From: Rhyacophila brunnea
Lineage: Eukaryota; Arthropoda; Insecta; Trichoptera; Rhyacophilidae
Reading direction: 5' to 3'
Length of the DNA stretch: 64,000 nucleotides
Assembly (NCBI GenBank): GCA_022495005.1
Contig: JAGYXB010000360.1
Location: 248,001-312,000 of the forward strand
The notes under the pieces were generated by a model, which had not been told where the DNA came from, made no database searches, and saw only the letters and a list, made by a program, of their open reading frames with translations. Made by a program: the position numbers and the translations under genes. Below, piece by piece: positions 41,381-52,824 of this stretch (its first letter is position 1; every line of letters begins with the position of its first letter).

Positions 41381-41930
41381 CTGAAAATAATAAAGACATT
41401 GAATTACTTCTTCTAATTTGATCGTAAAGATATCGTCACTGTTCTGGCAGAAGACACTAATTCGAAAAAATGACATATTGAGTTAGTTATACCAAAATGT
41501 TCCTTATTTCAGACTCTACCGTCTGGAAACCTTCTTAATAAATAAACAGTTTTTATTTTAAAGTCATTCTTTTTACGATTACTTAATAAACTCACATGAT
41601 AGACCATTTCAAACATTTTAACGACTTCAAAGTCAAATTACTCAAAACTAGTATACTCCAGTTAAGGTAAATGTACCAGTAGTTGACCATGTACCAGTAG
41701 TTGACCTTTTTTCAATAAAATGCCCAAAATAAGAAACGTAGACACGGGATTGCTCTAAATTGTAAAGTTGAGACAAGTGAAGCCATCTGTGGTCGGATTG
41801 AGGAACTAACACATCACCATATGTCATAGGAGCGTCATAGCAGCTATTTGAAAACAACACATCACGCCGTAAGCATTTTATTATTAATTTCTTAAGTAAA
41901 TTGTTAAGGATATCAGTGGATGTAAGCATA

Positions 41931-43565
41931 TCGTCGCTATAGTACTTGTTTTCCGAATAGACCAAATGTCGATTGTTCAGGAAACGAAAAACAAAGTTCC
42001 CTGTCTTATATTTAAATATCAGTTTATATATCAAGCACTCTGTCTCCTTTTTATGATTGTCACATTATCCAAGAAGAGATTTGATGAATAATATATTAGT
42101 ATAATTCATTAAACTAAGAGAAAATACGTTTTATTTACAAGTAAGCAATGTGGATATACGGATCATTCTCAGCGCTGGCTCCGAAAAGTGGATATTCGGA
42201 ACAAAACAAGGACATTCGGAATGTAAGACCGTAGCGTATCGTTGCATGGACCACGGTATACCCTGTGGTCAAAAAGTACAAACTTAAAAACTTAATATTT
42301 ATTTACGTAATTTTTAATAAATTTACTGATAGGTACTTACATGATTTTTTGTAAATAGGTGATCAAGTTGTATCAATGATCGTTTTTACCTAATTTCATA
42401 GGTAATTATAAAATATGCCATTCACCATTTTCTGTTTACAAAATTGGGAATCAACATAAAATTATATACCTAATTATAGTTATAAAAATCTGTATCCATA
42501 GATTTACGTAATAATAATGTAGGTAGTAAAATTTTCCTAATTTCTATATTAAAACGGTGGCAATGATATTTTTATTGTTCACAAATAATGCTTCATTATG
42601 GATTTTAATCAAACTTGATACAATTAAACTTATTACAAACCATATATTGCATATTAGGTATTATGTTTTATTGGAAGGAACAAAAAATAGGGGCATGTGT
42701 TATTTAATAACCATTGATTGCGAATATTCTATCCTGAGTATAATATTATTATATAAAATATTCACTCACGAAACCAGAATTAATCTTAATAGATCGTACA
42801 TTTACTAAAATATCTATTGGATAGCCAATAGTATTATAATTATACTTAATGAAAATACAATCAAATGTACTATTCAATGGAAATCCACAAAAAAAATAGG
42901 TATAAACATACATCTTATTAATAAATGAGATTAAATATTCGCGTACATTTTAGCATGAATAGATAAAAAGTAAATTAAAAACAGAAAAAGTTTTGATTAT
43001 AGACATTAATAATAATTATTTTTTAAGACAGTAGTTGCCGAGTCACACTGTACAATTCGTATGACCGTTGGGATATTATCTCTGTTTCTCAGTACAAAAT
43101 ACAGTAATTTAGGTTAAAATACTTACTTCCATAACTCTGCTGTAAGTCAAAGCGAACTGGTGATGTACCAGACAAGATTGATAACTTTAAATTTGATAAA
43201 TTCACTATTTAAACGATAGAAACTTAAAATAACACAATAGTAGTCAAAATCGCGCGCTTTGAAAGACGAAAAACAGACATCAGTCACATATGAAGTGAGC
43301 GACATTAGAAGTAGAAAGCGCTATATGAAAGCGATATGCGAGAGTGAGACCGAGCTATTTTATTTGACATTCGGAAAATAAGCACAAAGCAATCGTTGCG
43401 AAACATGGCGTATTCGGAGTTTTTTAAAAAATATCTCTGTTTCTACATGAAAATATACAATTTTTATAAATGATTTCGGTGTAGTTAGACAAAAGAAATA
43501 TAACTGCATTAAAAAGTCGATTTTGACAAAAATGGATATTCGGAAAACAAGTACTATAGCGACGA
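41931..43565. mobile_element. 1.6-kb TA-target element with 29-bp perfect TIRs
   Basis: TIRs at 41931-41959 and 43537-43565 are exact inverses, starting TCGTCGCTATAGTACTTGTT, with TA on each side. TATTCGGAA motifs recur near both ends. No coding frame is present. It shares the terminal TCGTC and the TA target with the 257-bp MITE family. Confidence 0.85.
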
Positions 43566-43760
43566 TATGGCAATTTAATGTTTTTGACTTCATAATATCA
43601 AGTTAATGCATTACGGGCAGTCATAATATTGAAGTATCGATATCATTTGTAATTTTTAAGTTATATTTACAAGGAAGCAAGTTTGTGGGGGGGTCAACTC
43701 AACTACTCAAACTTTTTTTAATACTTTTTCAGTTGACCAGGGTGGTCAACTACTACATAA

Positions 43761-45799
43761 CGTCACCGTTTTAGCAAAACCATCTATGTGCACTTTCTCA
43801 AATTGTGCAGGAGAAGGATAAAACTGAATAAAAAAATAATGTTACATTTAAACATTAAAATTATGAAGAATGCTTTATTATAATCAGAAAATGGTCTAAG
43901 ATTATTATTTTGTTTACAAAAATCTTTTATTTTTAATACAAAAATAATAAAAATACAGTTTGTGATGTCACATAAGTTGTTTTGACCGTTTTGTAAATAC
44001 ACATAGTTTAATTTATTCATCAAAATGTGAATAATAATAAATTCATGAAAAACTGTTACATAAATAATAGTTGAAATATACATAGTGCATTAGTGATAAA
44101 TTGCAATATCATTTTATTAATTATTAATGCAATAGTGAGATGATATTATATTTATAAGTTCGTTTACTTTCTATTAGCAGGTTTAAATGTTAGGTTATCG
44201 TAGAAATATGGTGATCTTTCTCTATTACACTTTTTAATTCCTGAAGATGTATGTATTTCGACTGCGATATTGGCAATGATTCATTATATATATTACAAAG
44301 GCAGTCAAACGGTTGCACTGATAAAGTTGAGTTTGTAAAAGATTGTTCCATCTGGTAGATACTGTAACATTTTAATATCATATACAACAGGATCTCCGAT
44401 TCGTTTTCCTGGTCTGATTGAACTTAATCCAGATTTAATCTTATCCATAATTCTTAAAAATTTAAAATCAATGACATTAATTTTATAAGGTTGTTTTGGT
44501 CTTGCTAGCCGCATACGTGCTATATAATCAGATGGTGAATATATTGGAGGCTTAAAATACTTTTCTTAGGTGGCATGTGCACTATCGGCCTCTATCATGG
44601 TGTGGCCTTTTTCCAGAAAAAGCTGTTGAATCTCGATGTTTTTTCTCTCTAAAGATATAACTTAGAGCAGTAGCGAATAATTTATTTCGGTTTTGATATC
44701 CACACCCATCCGATATTAGAATTATTTCATTGTATTGTCCTGCTTTCGATGAGATGAAACAAATTCATTAGAAGATACATTATGAAGAATGTATATGGTG
44801 AAATTGTGTAGTTGCAGCTTTTGTTTATAATACATTTGTGCCTGTGTTTTGGACATAGCAGCACACTTTGGAGATCCATTGTGATTACTAACCGTCCAGT
44901 AATACTTCTGGTACTCTCCTTCATTTCATTTTTGGTCTTCTAGCATCTTTTTTTTTTTTAATAATGTGGCTATTGTATTTCATTTCTGAAACATTCTTCA
45001 TTTTATAACTACAGCAGATGGCAGTGATGGCACACTGATCTTTACGTGGTTGGTGGATACTGATTTTTTGGTGGTAAATATACTGGAGTATATTCTGCTG
45101 CTTTATGACCATTTTCCAGAGACCATTTTTTATATTCATCATGCATTTGTATTTTGGATCGGAAACACGATTCCACATACACCCTGGAGGTATTTTCTCT
45201 GCAATGATGGTTGGGAACTTTGGAATTAGATCCAACCATAATGTAACATTTTTCCACAAATCTCTCCGTTTTGATTTTTGGTTGCACTACCAATTATTTA
45301 TCTTCAGTCAGATTCTTATTACCTGTCATTGTTGCTTTCAATTGGCCACTGTCATCGAGACGTTTGTAGTTGTTTATCCAACTTTTAAATTAATTCTCGC
45401 CTATACCCTATTGACCATGTAGGCATCTTCCAGAAATTATTGAATATTTCCTGTCTCTCTTTTTGAGAAAGCATCTTTCAAACCGTCGTGCAAGACCATA
45501 ATGCATAGCATATAACATAGAAACAAACTGTGTAGCCAAACTGTAAAAAAACATTACACTCTCGATATCAAAATACCATCTATATGTTACTATAATATAC
45601 ACATAGTTGTTTTTGTGAACCGTGGTTTTTGAACCTTACACATAGCTGTTTTTTATTTTTTGAAATAACTTCGGAGCGAGTTTACCCAACACATAGATCA
45701 TTTTACTGGCCTATAGAGAAAAAAATAAGGAATGACTTGGTATTTAAAAGTCATTTTTGATAAAAGTGACACATAGATGGTTTTGCTAAAACGGTGACG
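43761..45799 (-). mobile_element. 2.0-kb element with 30-bp perfect TIRs and 4-bp TSD
   Basis: TIRs at 43761-43790 and 45770-45799 are exact inverses, starting CGTCACCGTTTTAGCAAAAC. The TSD is ATAA (43757-43760 and 45800-45803). Several CACATAGNTGNTTTT-like subterminal repeats occupy 45598-45785. Minus-strand frames (44514-44305 and 45293-44921) are broken but show protein-like phrases such as DIKMLQYLPDGTIFYKLNF. The 4-bp AT-rich TSD would fit Sola-type transposons. The superfamily is otherwise undetermined. Confidence 0.8.
44305..44514 (-). pseudogene. Transposon ORF fragment in the 2.0-kb element
   Basis: A 69-residue frame with IRPGKRIGDPVVYDIKMLQY then LPDGTIFYKL. It continues in another frame (44387-44190) with PLPISQSKYIHLQEL-like residues, so a frameshift lies near 44330. 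It looks like the C-terminal part of a transposon-encoded protein. The enzyme class was not identified. Confidence 0.5.
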
Positions 45800-46254
45800 A
45801 TAAATTAAATTAAATTATTTCACTTAGTTTTGAACAATTTTTACATTCATAAGTATGGAACGATGATTATTTATTAATTAGAAGTGTCTAGGGTGGTTCT
45901 GTCCAGTAGATGACCTAGGCGTCAACTTTTTTTTTTTTGGTTTTTTTGGTTTGTGTATTTTTTCTTCGGAAAACAAAAATTTCTTGAATTACAGCCCTGA
46001 ATATATAGCAACTGAATGAAGCAGGCAAATAATAGCCGACAACTTACGAGAAATAGCGACGCGATAAAAAAAAATGGAGGGCATCACGGAGGATTTACTT
46101 TGGTCATTATAACGTACCCATATAATTAATAATGTTAACGTTAGTTTTGCCGCAAATTGTTTATCAGCCTACCTCACCATACTTTTTTATATAACCTGCC
46201 TGCTTCACCATACTTTCATATAACCTGCCGCCCCTAGGGGAGCAGGGTCTTAGC

Positions 46255-47230
46255 CAAAAAAGGAATCGAGACAGTGTACCAGCAGGTAAATGCCGACGAT
46301 AAAGAATGCATAACCGTCATAGTAACAGGGAGTGTCGGTGGGGCTGTCACACCAACGACAGTCCTCTACAAGTACAAAAGAATTCCTCAAGAAATTTCCG
46401 AAAATGTGGACTTTGTCCATGGAGCCCTTAAGCTGTAACAGTACCAGGAGAATCGTAAAGTGTGCCTTCAATGGTTACATCAGAGGAACCCAAGCGGTAT
46501 TTAGAGAGAGTTCCTGAGTAAAAACATTGATGAGGAAAATCTTGAATCATTCCGCAAAAACAACGAACCTGATAAAGATGATAAATCACTGTTCGCACTG
46601 TGACGAAAAGTAAAAAATGAGTTGGAAAATATCACTCCACCTGACCCGGTCAGACTCATCGATGAGGCATAGCAAGAAGAGGAATCCGATGATATGATGT
46701 CTTTGGCCGCCTGGAATACTATGAATTATTATGTTTCATCTCCAATCGCTAGGGCACCTGTGGCTGGTCTAACGGCTTGTGATGGTGATTCGTCTCCAAT
46801 CGCCAGTGCACCTAAGGCTGGTATAAGGATTTGTAATGATACTTCATCTCCAATCGCCAGTGAACCCGTGGCTGGTCCATCAAATATTCGTAGTCCATTC
46901 AAGAGACATTTTTTCTTTCCCGGTGAAGGGGAAGAAAAATTCAAGAAGAAAGCAAAAAAGGGAAAAAACCCCCACCTCACTTGCCAGGAGTATTTCCTAA
47001 ACAAAAAGAGGAAGAAAAAAGAAATGGAACGGTTGAAAAAAGAACGAGCTGCAGAGAGGCAAAGAAAGAAAGAACTAAATGAGCAAGCAAGGAAGAAAAA
47101 AAATGGGGGAATTGAAAGCAGTCAAGAAGAAAATGCGTTTTTCTTCTGAGTCTTCTATCCCAAGTGTTGACATTTCAGACTCAGCGGAGAGTGAATGGCA
47201 TAAGTCTAGTGATGAAAGCTTTAAGCCTTA
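46255..47230 (+). pseudogene. Pogo/Tigger-like transposase remnant
   Basis: The plus strand at about 46252-46435 encodes KKGIETVYQQVNADDKECIT then VIVTGSVGGAV and YKYKRIPQEI, matching the start of the DDE-1 endonuclease domain in Tigger/Jerky-like transposases. Most of the catalytic domain is deleted. The C-terminal third continues at 46520-47230 with several stops, including a Lys/Arg-rich region (46900-47140) after a FKRHFFFP motif. The largest intact stretch is the 151-codon frame 46694-47149. Confidence 0.75.
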
Positions 47231-48230
47231 AACTCCATGGCTGCCCGTTATGAAAGTCATTAATGAACATTATATTATAATACTTCCCGGGGAAAATCGT
47301 CCATATTTATAAAGTAAAAGCTACTATTTCATCGATGCAAAAGTGCGGGAGACTATGGAAATGGCCAGAGCGACCCGATGTACTTAGCCATGAATGGAAG
47401 GCGGTTGTATCCCACATAAATGACCCGACACAAACTCGTAATGTTTATTTAGTTCCGGAATTGGACTTTATTTGGAATATCTAAGGATTTTATGTTAAGT
47501 TTTATTTTGGTAAGTACTGAGCCTATGCGTTACTATGCAGTATGTATGTACTTAGTTGCTAAAATAAATATATTTTTGTATTTTTAGTTTGAAGTAACTA
47601 ATTTTGCACCTTTTGTTACCCGAACAAAGCTGATGATTGGCTGTCAAACAAAATCCTCTCTTATGTAACTTGTTACTGAACCGCCCATTGCTACCAAGTT
47701 GATTCAAGTAGCTATGGGCTAGAGTGGTTTGACAGGAAGCCCTGAGGCAATTCTGATGACAGATTTGCCATAAAGCCTTCTGATTAGACATGGTCAACTA
47801 CTGAAAAATATAGTGGTCAACTACTGGAACCCTGATTAGACATGGTCAACTACTGAAACATATAGTGGTCAACTACTGGAACTTTCAATTTTTTGGATGG
47901 TCAACTACTGGAACAAAAACATGGTCTTGAAAAATTGAACACAATTTTTTTGTAACAGACCCTTTCTTAATTTTTGTCTTGTCATATTTATTAAGACATT
48001 TGATCCATTATGAGTAGACTTGCTTTGCCAACATTCGGTCTAATGCTAAACGTTAATCGTTATTTTTGTTGAATTTTTTTCTTAAATGGTCAACTACTGG
48101 TACGTTTACCTTAGTTTGTTCTGCCAGAACAGAGACGATATAATGTGATGATTTGTGATGATTTGTGATGTAGGAGAACATCACAAAAACAAACAGCATA
48201 TTATTTAAATTCTGAAAAAAGTATTTAAAG

Positions 48231-48723
48231 CAGAGCGTTGGAGTGGAGCCCGAAGCAGGAGCACGGACAGTGGAGCAATGGGGTTTTACCCGGAGCAGGA
48301 GCGGAGTCAAAGCACCGAAAATTTGTAGTGCTCCACTGCTCCGGATGTTTTTTTTTTCTTGTTAAATTTTCGTCGTAAAATCCAATGAAAATATTATATG
48401 TATTTGACACTTTGCAACTCTGGAATTATTTGAAATACTACAACACTGCCGAGTGATAAATAACCTCACTTTTTTTGACAGAAGAGGCAGTTAATAAAAG
48501 ACGATTTGCTGTCGGTTTTGTTTAATAGAATTCATAATGAAAAGGATGAATAATAAACCTTATATCAAAACTACTGATATTTTTTTATGTTTTTAACATT
48601 TGTATACATATAATACCTATTAAATCTGTCTACCCGGAGCGGAACAGACCCTGGAGCAGAGGTGGAGCAAGTATTAGGTCCCGGAGTGGAGCAACCCAAA
48701 AAAGGATCCGCTCCAAACCTCTG
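48231..48723. mobile_element. hAT-like MITE with GGAGCNGGAGC-rich body
   Basis: Starts CAGAGCGTTGGAGTGGAGCC and ends GGATCCGCTCCAAACCTCTG. Flanks ATTTAAAG and ATTTCAAG (7 of 8 match). Both ends are rich in GGAGC/GCTCC units. It is non-coding. Confidence 0.75.
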
Positions 48724-49021
48724 ATTTCAAGTTAATTTTAACGAATATTAATTATTAATGAATGGTAAATTACCAATATCACTCCTCGATGGAGCATGTG
48801 AGTCTCCACAGTGTGAAGGTTATGATAACAAACTGTCTTTACGAGGAATAAATGTTAACCACTCATCAAACCTATCGACTCTTTGCACTGACTCAAATAC
48901 ATGTTGAAAAAACAAAATCTATTTAATGTCTAGATGTCGGATCGATCACAGCTTCAAAAACGGCCATTAATCTAGGTTAGAAGAAGAAGAAGAAACCATA
49001 CAATAATAAAAAAATCTTTAC

Positions 49022-49059
49022 CGCTGGTAGATATCCGATCACTTTGGTGTTAGTCACCC
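49022..49059 (-). pseudogene. Gelsolin coding remnant past the stop
   Basis: Immediately after the TAG at 49060-49062, a different frame reads LGVTNTKVIGYLPA up to a donor-like GCG|GTAAAG at 49021. Longer gelsolins have a similar phrase after the G3 end (x-G-x-x-x-x-[KR]-[LV]-I). A one-base loss just before the stop would explain both the stop and the displaced homology. The alternative is an assembly error. Confidence 0.45.
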
Positions 49060-49134
49060 CTAGGACTCCCACGTTGAGAAGTGCTGCTTGAAACACCCCG
49101 GTTCAGCTCCCTGGGGCACCTTGGTGACATGGAC
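49060..49134 (-). CDS. Gelsolin-family protein, last exon (end of domain G3)
   Basis: The acceptor TTCTATGCAG at 49135 opens VHVTKVPQGAEPGCFKQHFS then TWES and TAG. The phrase V-x-x-G-x-E-x-x-x-F-K-Q-x-F-x-x-W is the conserved end of gelsolin domain G3. The stop falls directly after it, giving a three-domain protein of the severin/fragmin/CapG layout. The joined exons total 987 nt (328 residues plus stop) without a frame break up to here. Whether this stop is the biological end is discussed under the remnant at 49022-49059. Confidence 0.75.
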   Translation of the reverse strand, partial: VHVTKVPQGAEPGCFKQHFSTWES

Positions 49135-49349
49135 CTGCATAGAAAATAATAGTAATTCAATACTGATATATTGCTTCTATAGGTTCGCTCTCACACTGGA
49201 CTGACTGGCTAAGAAGATCGAAAACAATTGATGATAAATAGAAAGTAGATAATGTTATATATCTACATATTCACCCAAACCATTATTGGGCACATGGATT
49301 GGATCAAACAAATGTCAAAAAACAAATTAGTAACTAGCTGGTATTTAAT

Positions 49350-49768
49350 AATTACAAGATAAAAAGAACTTTTTATATACAACGTTTTTAAATTTTCTGT
49401 TGAATCATATAAATTGACTTGCTAGCTTAAGCGATCAAAAAAATTTATACTTGATAGAGATAATTCTGAAATGTCATTTTGATTTCCATAGTAACGCACG
49501 TATATATTAATAATTTAGTTGCTGGGACCCCAGACCCTAGCAACCAATAATGGTGTCGAAATAACTTTTCATACAAAACAGAATTAACTGAAAATGAATT
49601 CAATTCTACTTAAAGATGGCTAAAGTATTTAAAAATTGCATTGGCATCGTGTTCTGATATATTCTAAAAGTTTCAAATGTCTAGCTAGTCGGGAAGTTAG
49701 TTAAAAATCGATTGCAAGATTTGTACCGGACAAATAAGAATAAGACCTTAGAAAAACGTTGTAATAAA
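49350..49768. mobile_element. Repeat W, copy 3
   Basis: Collinear with 12207-12645, from ACAAGATAAAAAGAACTTTT to AAAAACGTTGTAATAAA. It lies in the gelsolin intron between 49135 and 50475. Confidence 0.6.
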
Positions 49769-50475
49769 AATCATTGAACCTGCCCGCTCTCACACTGGAC
49801 ATATTAGCTGTACAGTTATAGATGAATAGTATATATTATTATTTTATATCAAAAAAATATGATGTTGACATATCTGTTTTCATACCGGTGGAATGGGCTC
49901 ATGAATTAATTTTAAAGTATTTTTTCTTCTTCTTTCTCATAATATTTCAATAATTATATAGGATCCTGGCCTCCTTTGCCATCTGACTTCAACCAAGTAT
50001 GTCTAAAGCCACTTCTCTCATGTTTTCGACTCCCAAAGAATTAAAAAGCAATTCAACACAATCCTTTCATCTTGTACGATGCTGACCAGGCCTTCGTTTG
50101 CCTTCCGGCTTAATGAATTTTAGTCAGTCTCTTTGTCACACGTCACTCCTATGCATGACCCCCACATCCTGAAGCGGGTCCTCTATCTATCACCAAGGTT
50201 AAATGCAGTGTGATGCTTTATAGTAATTTGTCCAAATTGTATCCGACGTGAAATTAAGGGTATTCAGCACATCACATATTTTAAAATGATAATATCCATG
50301 AAGACTTTTTTTACAATTAGAGCAAATCTGTGATGTGTGTTTATCTTATTTATCCGGTCGATCCGCCACACCGGGCCCCCAGGCTAAAAGCCCTGTCAGT
50401 CCCTACAAATTGCGTAAAAATTGTTTGGCTTATATAAGGTTTAAGGCTTGCAAAAAAATATGGAGTTTTTCTTAC

Positions 50476-50538
50476 CCATGACGGGTAGTTCTTCGTTTTC
50501 ATGAATTCTAAAGCCTTCGACATTACCGCAGACCTCTC
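50476..50538 (-). CDS. Gelsolin-family protein, exon (G3, ERSAVMSKALEF)
   Basis: 63 nt, phase 0 on both sides (TTCTTACAG acceptor, TGG|GTAAGA donor). Encodes ERSAVMSKALEFMKTKNYPS plus W. This is the G3 helix region, similar to E-K-x-x-A-M-x-x-A-x-x-F-[LM]-x-x-K-x-Y-P of other gelsolins. Confidence 0.85.
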
Positions 50539-50770
50539 CTGTAAGAACAAGACGACAAAATATTATTAAAATAAATTATTAATCAATTGATTGTCACCTT
50601 TAATATAATATGTGTCTTAAATTGTGTTGACTGATATCAAATGTCGTAAAGTCCAATGAATGTCAAACTGAGAAAATGTAGTTTTATCATATCTTGTAAT
50701 AACAATGGTTGCAACATGTGAGATATTGTAAGATAATTGAATCTAATGCCCACGATGGCTGCAAGGAAGT

Positions 50771-51444
50771 TGAGATACCCGGGGTTCCAGCGGCTAGCTC
50801 AGGTGTCCATCGAACCCCGGATTCACAAAAAAAAGAAATTAAAACGGTTGGAGTATAAATAAAACTCTGTCTTTCGTGTTCGTGACGTGGTCTTATATTT
50901 TCTTATGATTTTTAGTTTCACAAATTTATCTGGGTTTTTATGATTATAGTCGCAGGTCCTATCCTATTGGAAAAGGGACGCTTACTAACTTTTTTTCTCT
51001 TTTTCAAACTTCGCGTACCCACGCCATTCTACAAAAAGGACTCTCGTGATTGGCCAAATTTTATCGCATGATTTTGATTTGACGAATCACGAGGACCACC
51101 TCGGTGCAGGCGCGCAGATATTTCGACGTAGCCGGCAAGTGCGGCAAAATTTATTATTTTTGAATCCTTATATTTAGTCTTAAAATTATCTCTTTCATCC
51201 ATCATCATTTTTACTTTTTAAATTAAATTAAATTTATCTTAATTACACCTCCACCCAATATGCGATTTTCACACACCGGACGAAGGCCTTTACCTATGAA
51301 TAAAAAATACTTACGTGGTTGAGCAAGGAATCAGATTAGATGTTTTATGAAGCCGTTTCTAGAGGTCAGGGTTATGTTTCGACTTATAGCTACTAAATGA
51401 TTATTTTACACCGGGAGAAGCCCGCCTGTAATAGGGTTGTATCA
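50771..51444. repeat. Solo LTR in gelsolin intron, copy 1
   Basis: Homologous over its full length to the LTRs of 32616-36456. It starts TGAGATACCCGGGGTTCCAG and ends TTGTATCA, with the 4-bp TSD AAGT on both sides (50767-50770 and 51445-51448). It holds about 65 bp extra near 51230-51300. It was left by LTR-LTR recombination. Confidence 0.85.
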
Positions 51445-51538
51445 AAGTCCTGAAGCTATTCCTTCGGTGCAACATTTATAAAAAATGTTTTTATTTTGGA
51501 CTTAAGTTGTTTACTTAGATAAAATATAGGTGGACTTT

Positions 51539-52468
51539 TGAGATATCCAGGGTTCCAGTGGCTAGCTCAGGTGTCATAGAACCCTAAATTCACAAAAAAA
51601 AGATATTTTAAATTTGAGAAACTAAATAAAACCAGGTCTTTCTTGTGCGTTACTTGGTATTATATTTTTTTATCTTTAGTTTTACAGTTACTTTTTTACA
51701 GTTACAGTCTGTTCGTCTACTATTAACAAAAGACGCTCACTCACTTTTTTCTCGGGGTTCCCTTTTTTGGAAATTCCTCCGAACCCACGCCGACTTACCA
51801 AACGGCTCTCGCGATTAGCCAAATCTGATCGGATGATCTTTGGATTCGGCGAATCACGAGGTCAACTCTGGCGCCGGCGCGCGAAGATTTTAGCGTTGCG
51901 CAATGCGCGGCAAAATTTACAATCTTTGAATACTTATTTATATATCGTCACTGTTCTGGCAGAAGACACTAATACGAAAAAATGACATATTGAGTTAGTT
52001 ATACCAAAATGTTCCTTATTTCAAACTTTACCGTCTGGAATCTTCTTAATAAATAAACAGTCTTTATTTTAAAGTCATCCTTTTTACGATTACTTAATAA
52101 GCTCACATGATAGACCATTTCAAACATTTTAACAACTTCAAAGTCAAATTACTCAAAACTAGTATTCTCCAGTTAGTGTGTTCTGCCAGAACAGAGACGA
52201 TATTATATTTAGTCTTAAAATTATCTCTTTCATCCATCATCATTTACACTTTTAAAATTTATCATAATTACACCTCCGCCCAGTATGTGATTTTCACACA
52301 CCGGACGAAGGCCTTTACCTATGAATAAAAATATTTATGTAGTTGAGCAAGGAATCAGATTAAATGTTTTATGAAGCCGTTTCTAGAGGTTAGGGTTACA
52401 TTTTGGCTTATAACTACTGAATGACTATTTTACACCGGGAGAAGCCCGTCTGCAACAGGGATGTATCA
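51539..52468. repeat. Solo LTR in gelsolin intron, copy 2, older, with MITE inside
   Basis: A more diverged LTR relative (TGAGATATCCAGGGTTCCAG to GATGTATCA) with TSD CTTT (51535-51538 and 52469-52472). It is interrupted by the 256-bp MITE at 51945-52200. Confidence 0.8.
51945..52200 (+). mobile_element. 257-bp-family TA-target MITE inside a solo LTR
   Basis: Same ends as 37228-37484 and flanked by TA. It interrupts the LTR phrase CTTATATTTAGTC, so it inserted after the LTR did. Confidence 0.88.
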
Positions 52469-52824
52469 CTTTAATAGCTTTGATAAATTTTCGGTTGGAC
52501 TTAAGGCAATTTGATAAAATATGCATGGACTTAATGCAGTTGGTTATGTATCTAGACGGCCATGTTTTGTTATCTGTAACGCATGAGAGAAAACATATGA
52601 AATTGGATAAAACAGAGCGAGGCAGGGAGATATTAAATAGAACGCTTAACTCACGCAAACTCGTCAATACAAATTCTGAATTTAAAAAATATATGAATAA
52701 AGAAATTGTTTATTTTAATTAGGTCGCGAAAGAAAACAAATGATACTCTCATAATAGTTTGACAGATGCTTACAGTGCAGTAACAGCATATCATCAGATT
52801 CTTTTCTTATTATAATGACAATAA

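Larger units (their letters stand above)
41665..48111 (+). mobile_element. Decayed pogo/Tigger-like transposon, itself interrupted twice
   Basis: Ends AGGTAAATGTACCAGTAGTT and the inverse of AGGTAAACGTACCAGTAGTT, with TA duplicated at 41663-41664 and 48112-48113. Removing the two inner insertions and their TSDs leaves 2,767 bp, a normal size for a Tigger element. Many copies of GGTCAACTACTGGAAC-type motifs crowd the right end (47790-48100) and two crowd the left. The transposase remnant is at about 46255-47230. Confidence 0.85.
41433..48138 (+). mobile_element. 257-bp TA-target MITE split by nested transposons
   Basis: Left piece 41433-41664 and right piece 48114-48138 add to exactly 257 bp, the length of the intact copy at 37228-37484. 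The flanks are TA. Everything between is the pogo-like element with its TA duplication. Confidence 0.9.

Noticed and set aside
41648..42034. A 128-residue minus-strand ORF as a gene
   Set aside because: It crosses the border between two transposons (41930/41931), so the frame is accidental.
45105..45422. A 105-residue plus-strand ORF
   Set aside because: Antisense to the broken frames of the 2-kb element, without homology I recognise.
46694..47149. A 151-residue Lys-rich ORF as a host gene
   Set aside because: It continues a transposase C-terminus in a pogo-like element, upstream sequence has stops in the same frame, and it lies within the transposon TIRs.
47790..48100. CRISPR-like array because of regularly repeated GGTCAACTACTGG
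   Set aside because: Spacing is irregular, the repeats are short, the context is eukaryotic, and they fit transposon subterminal repeats.
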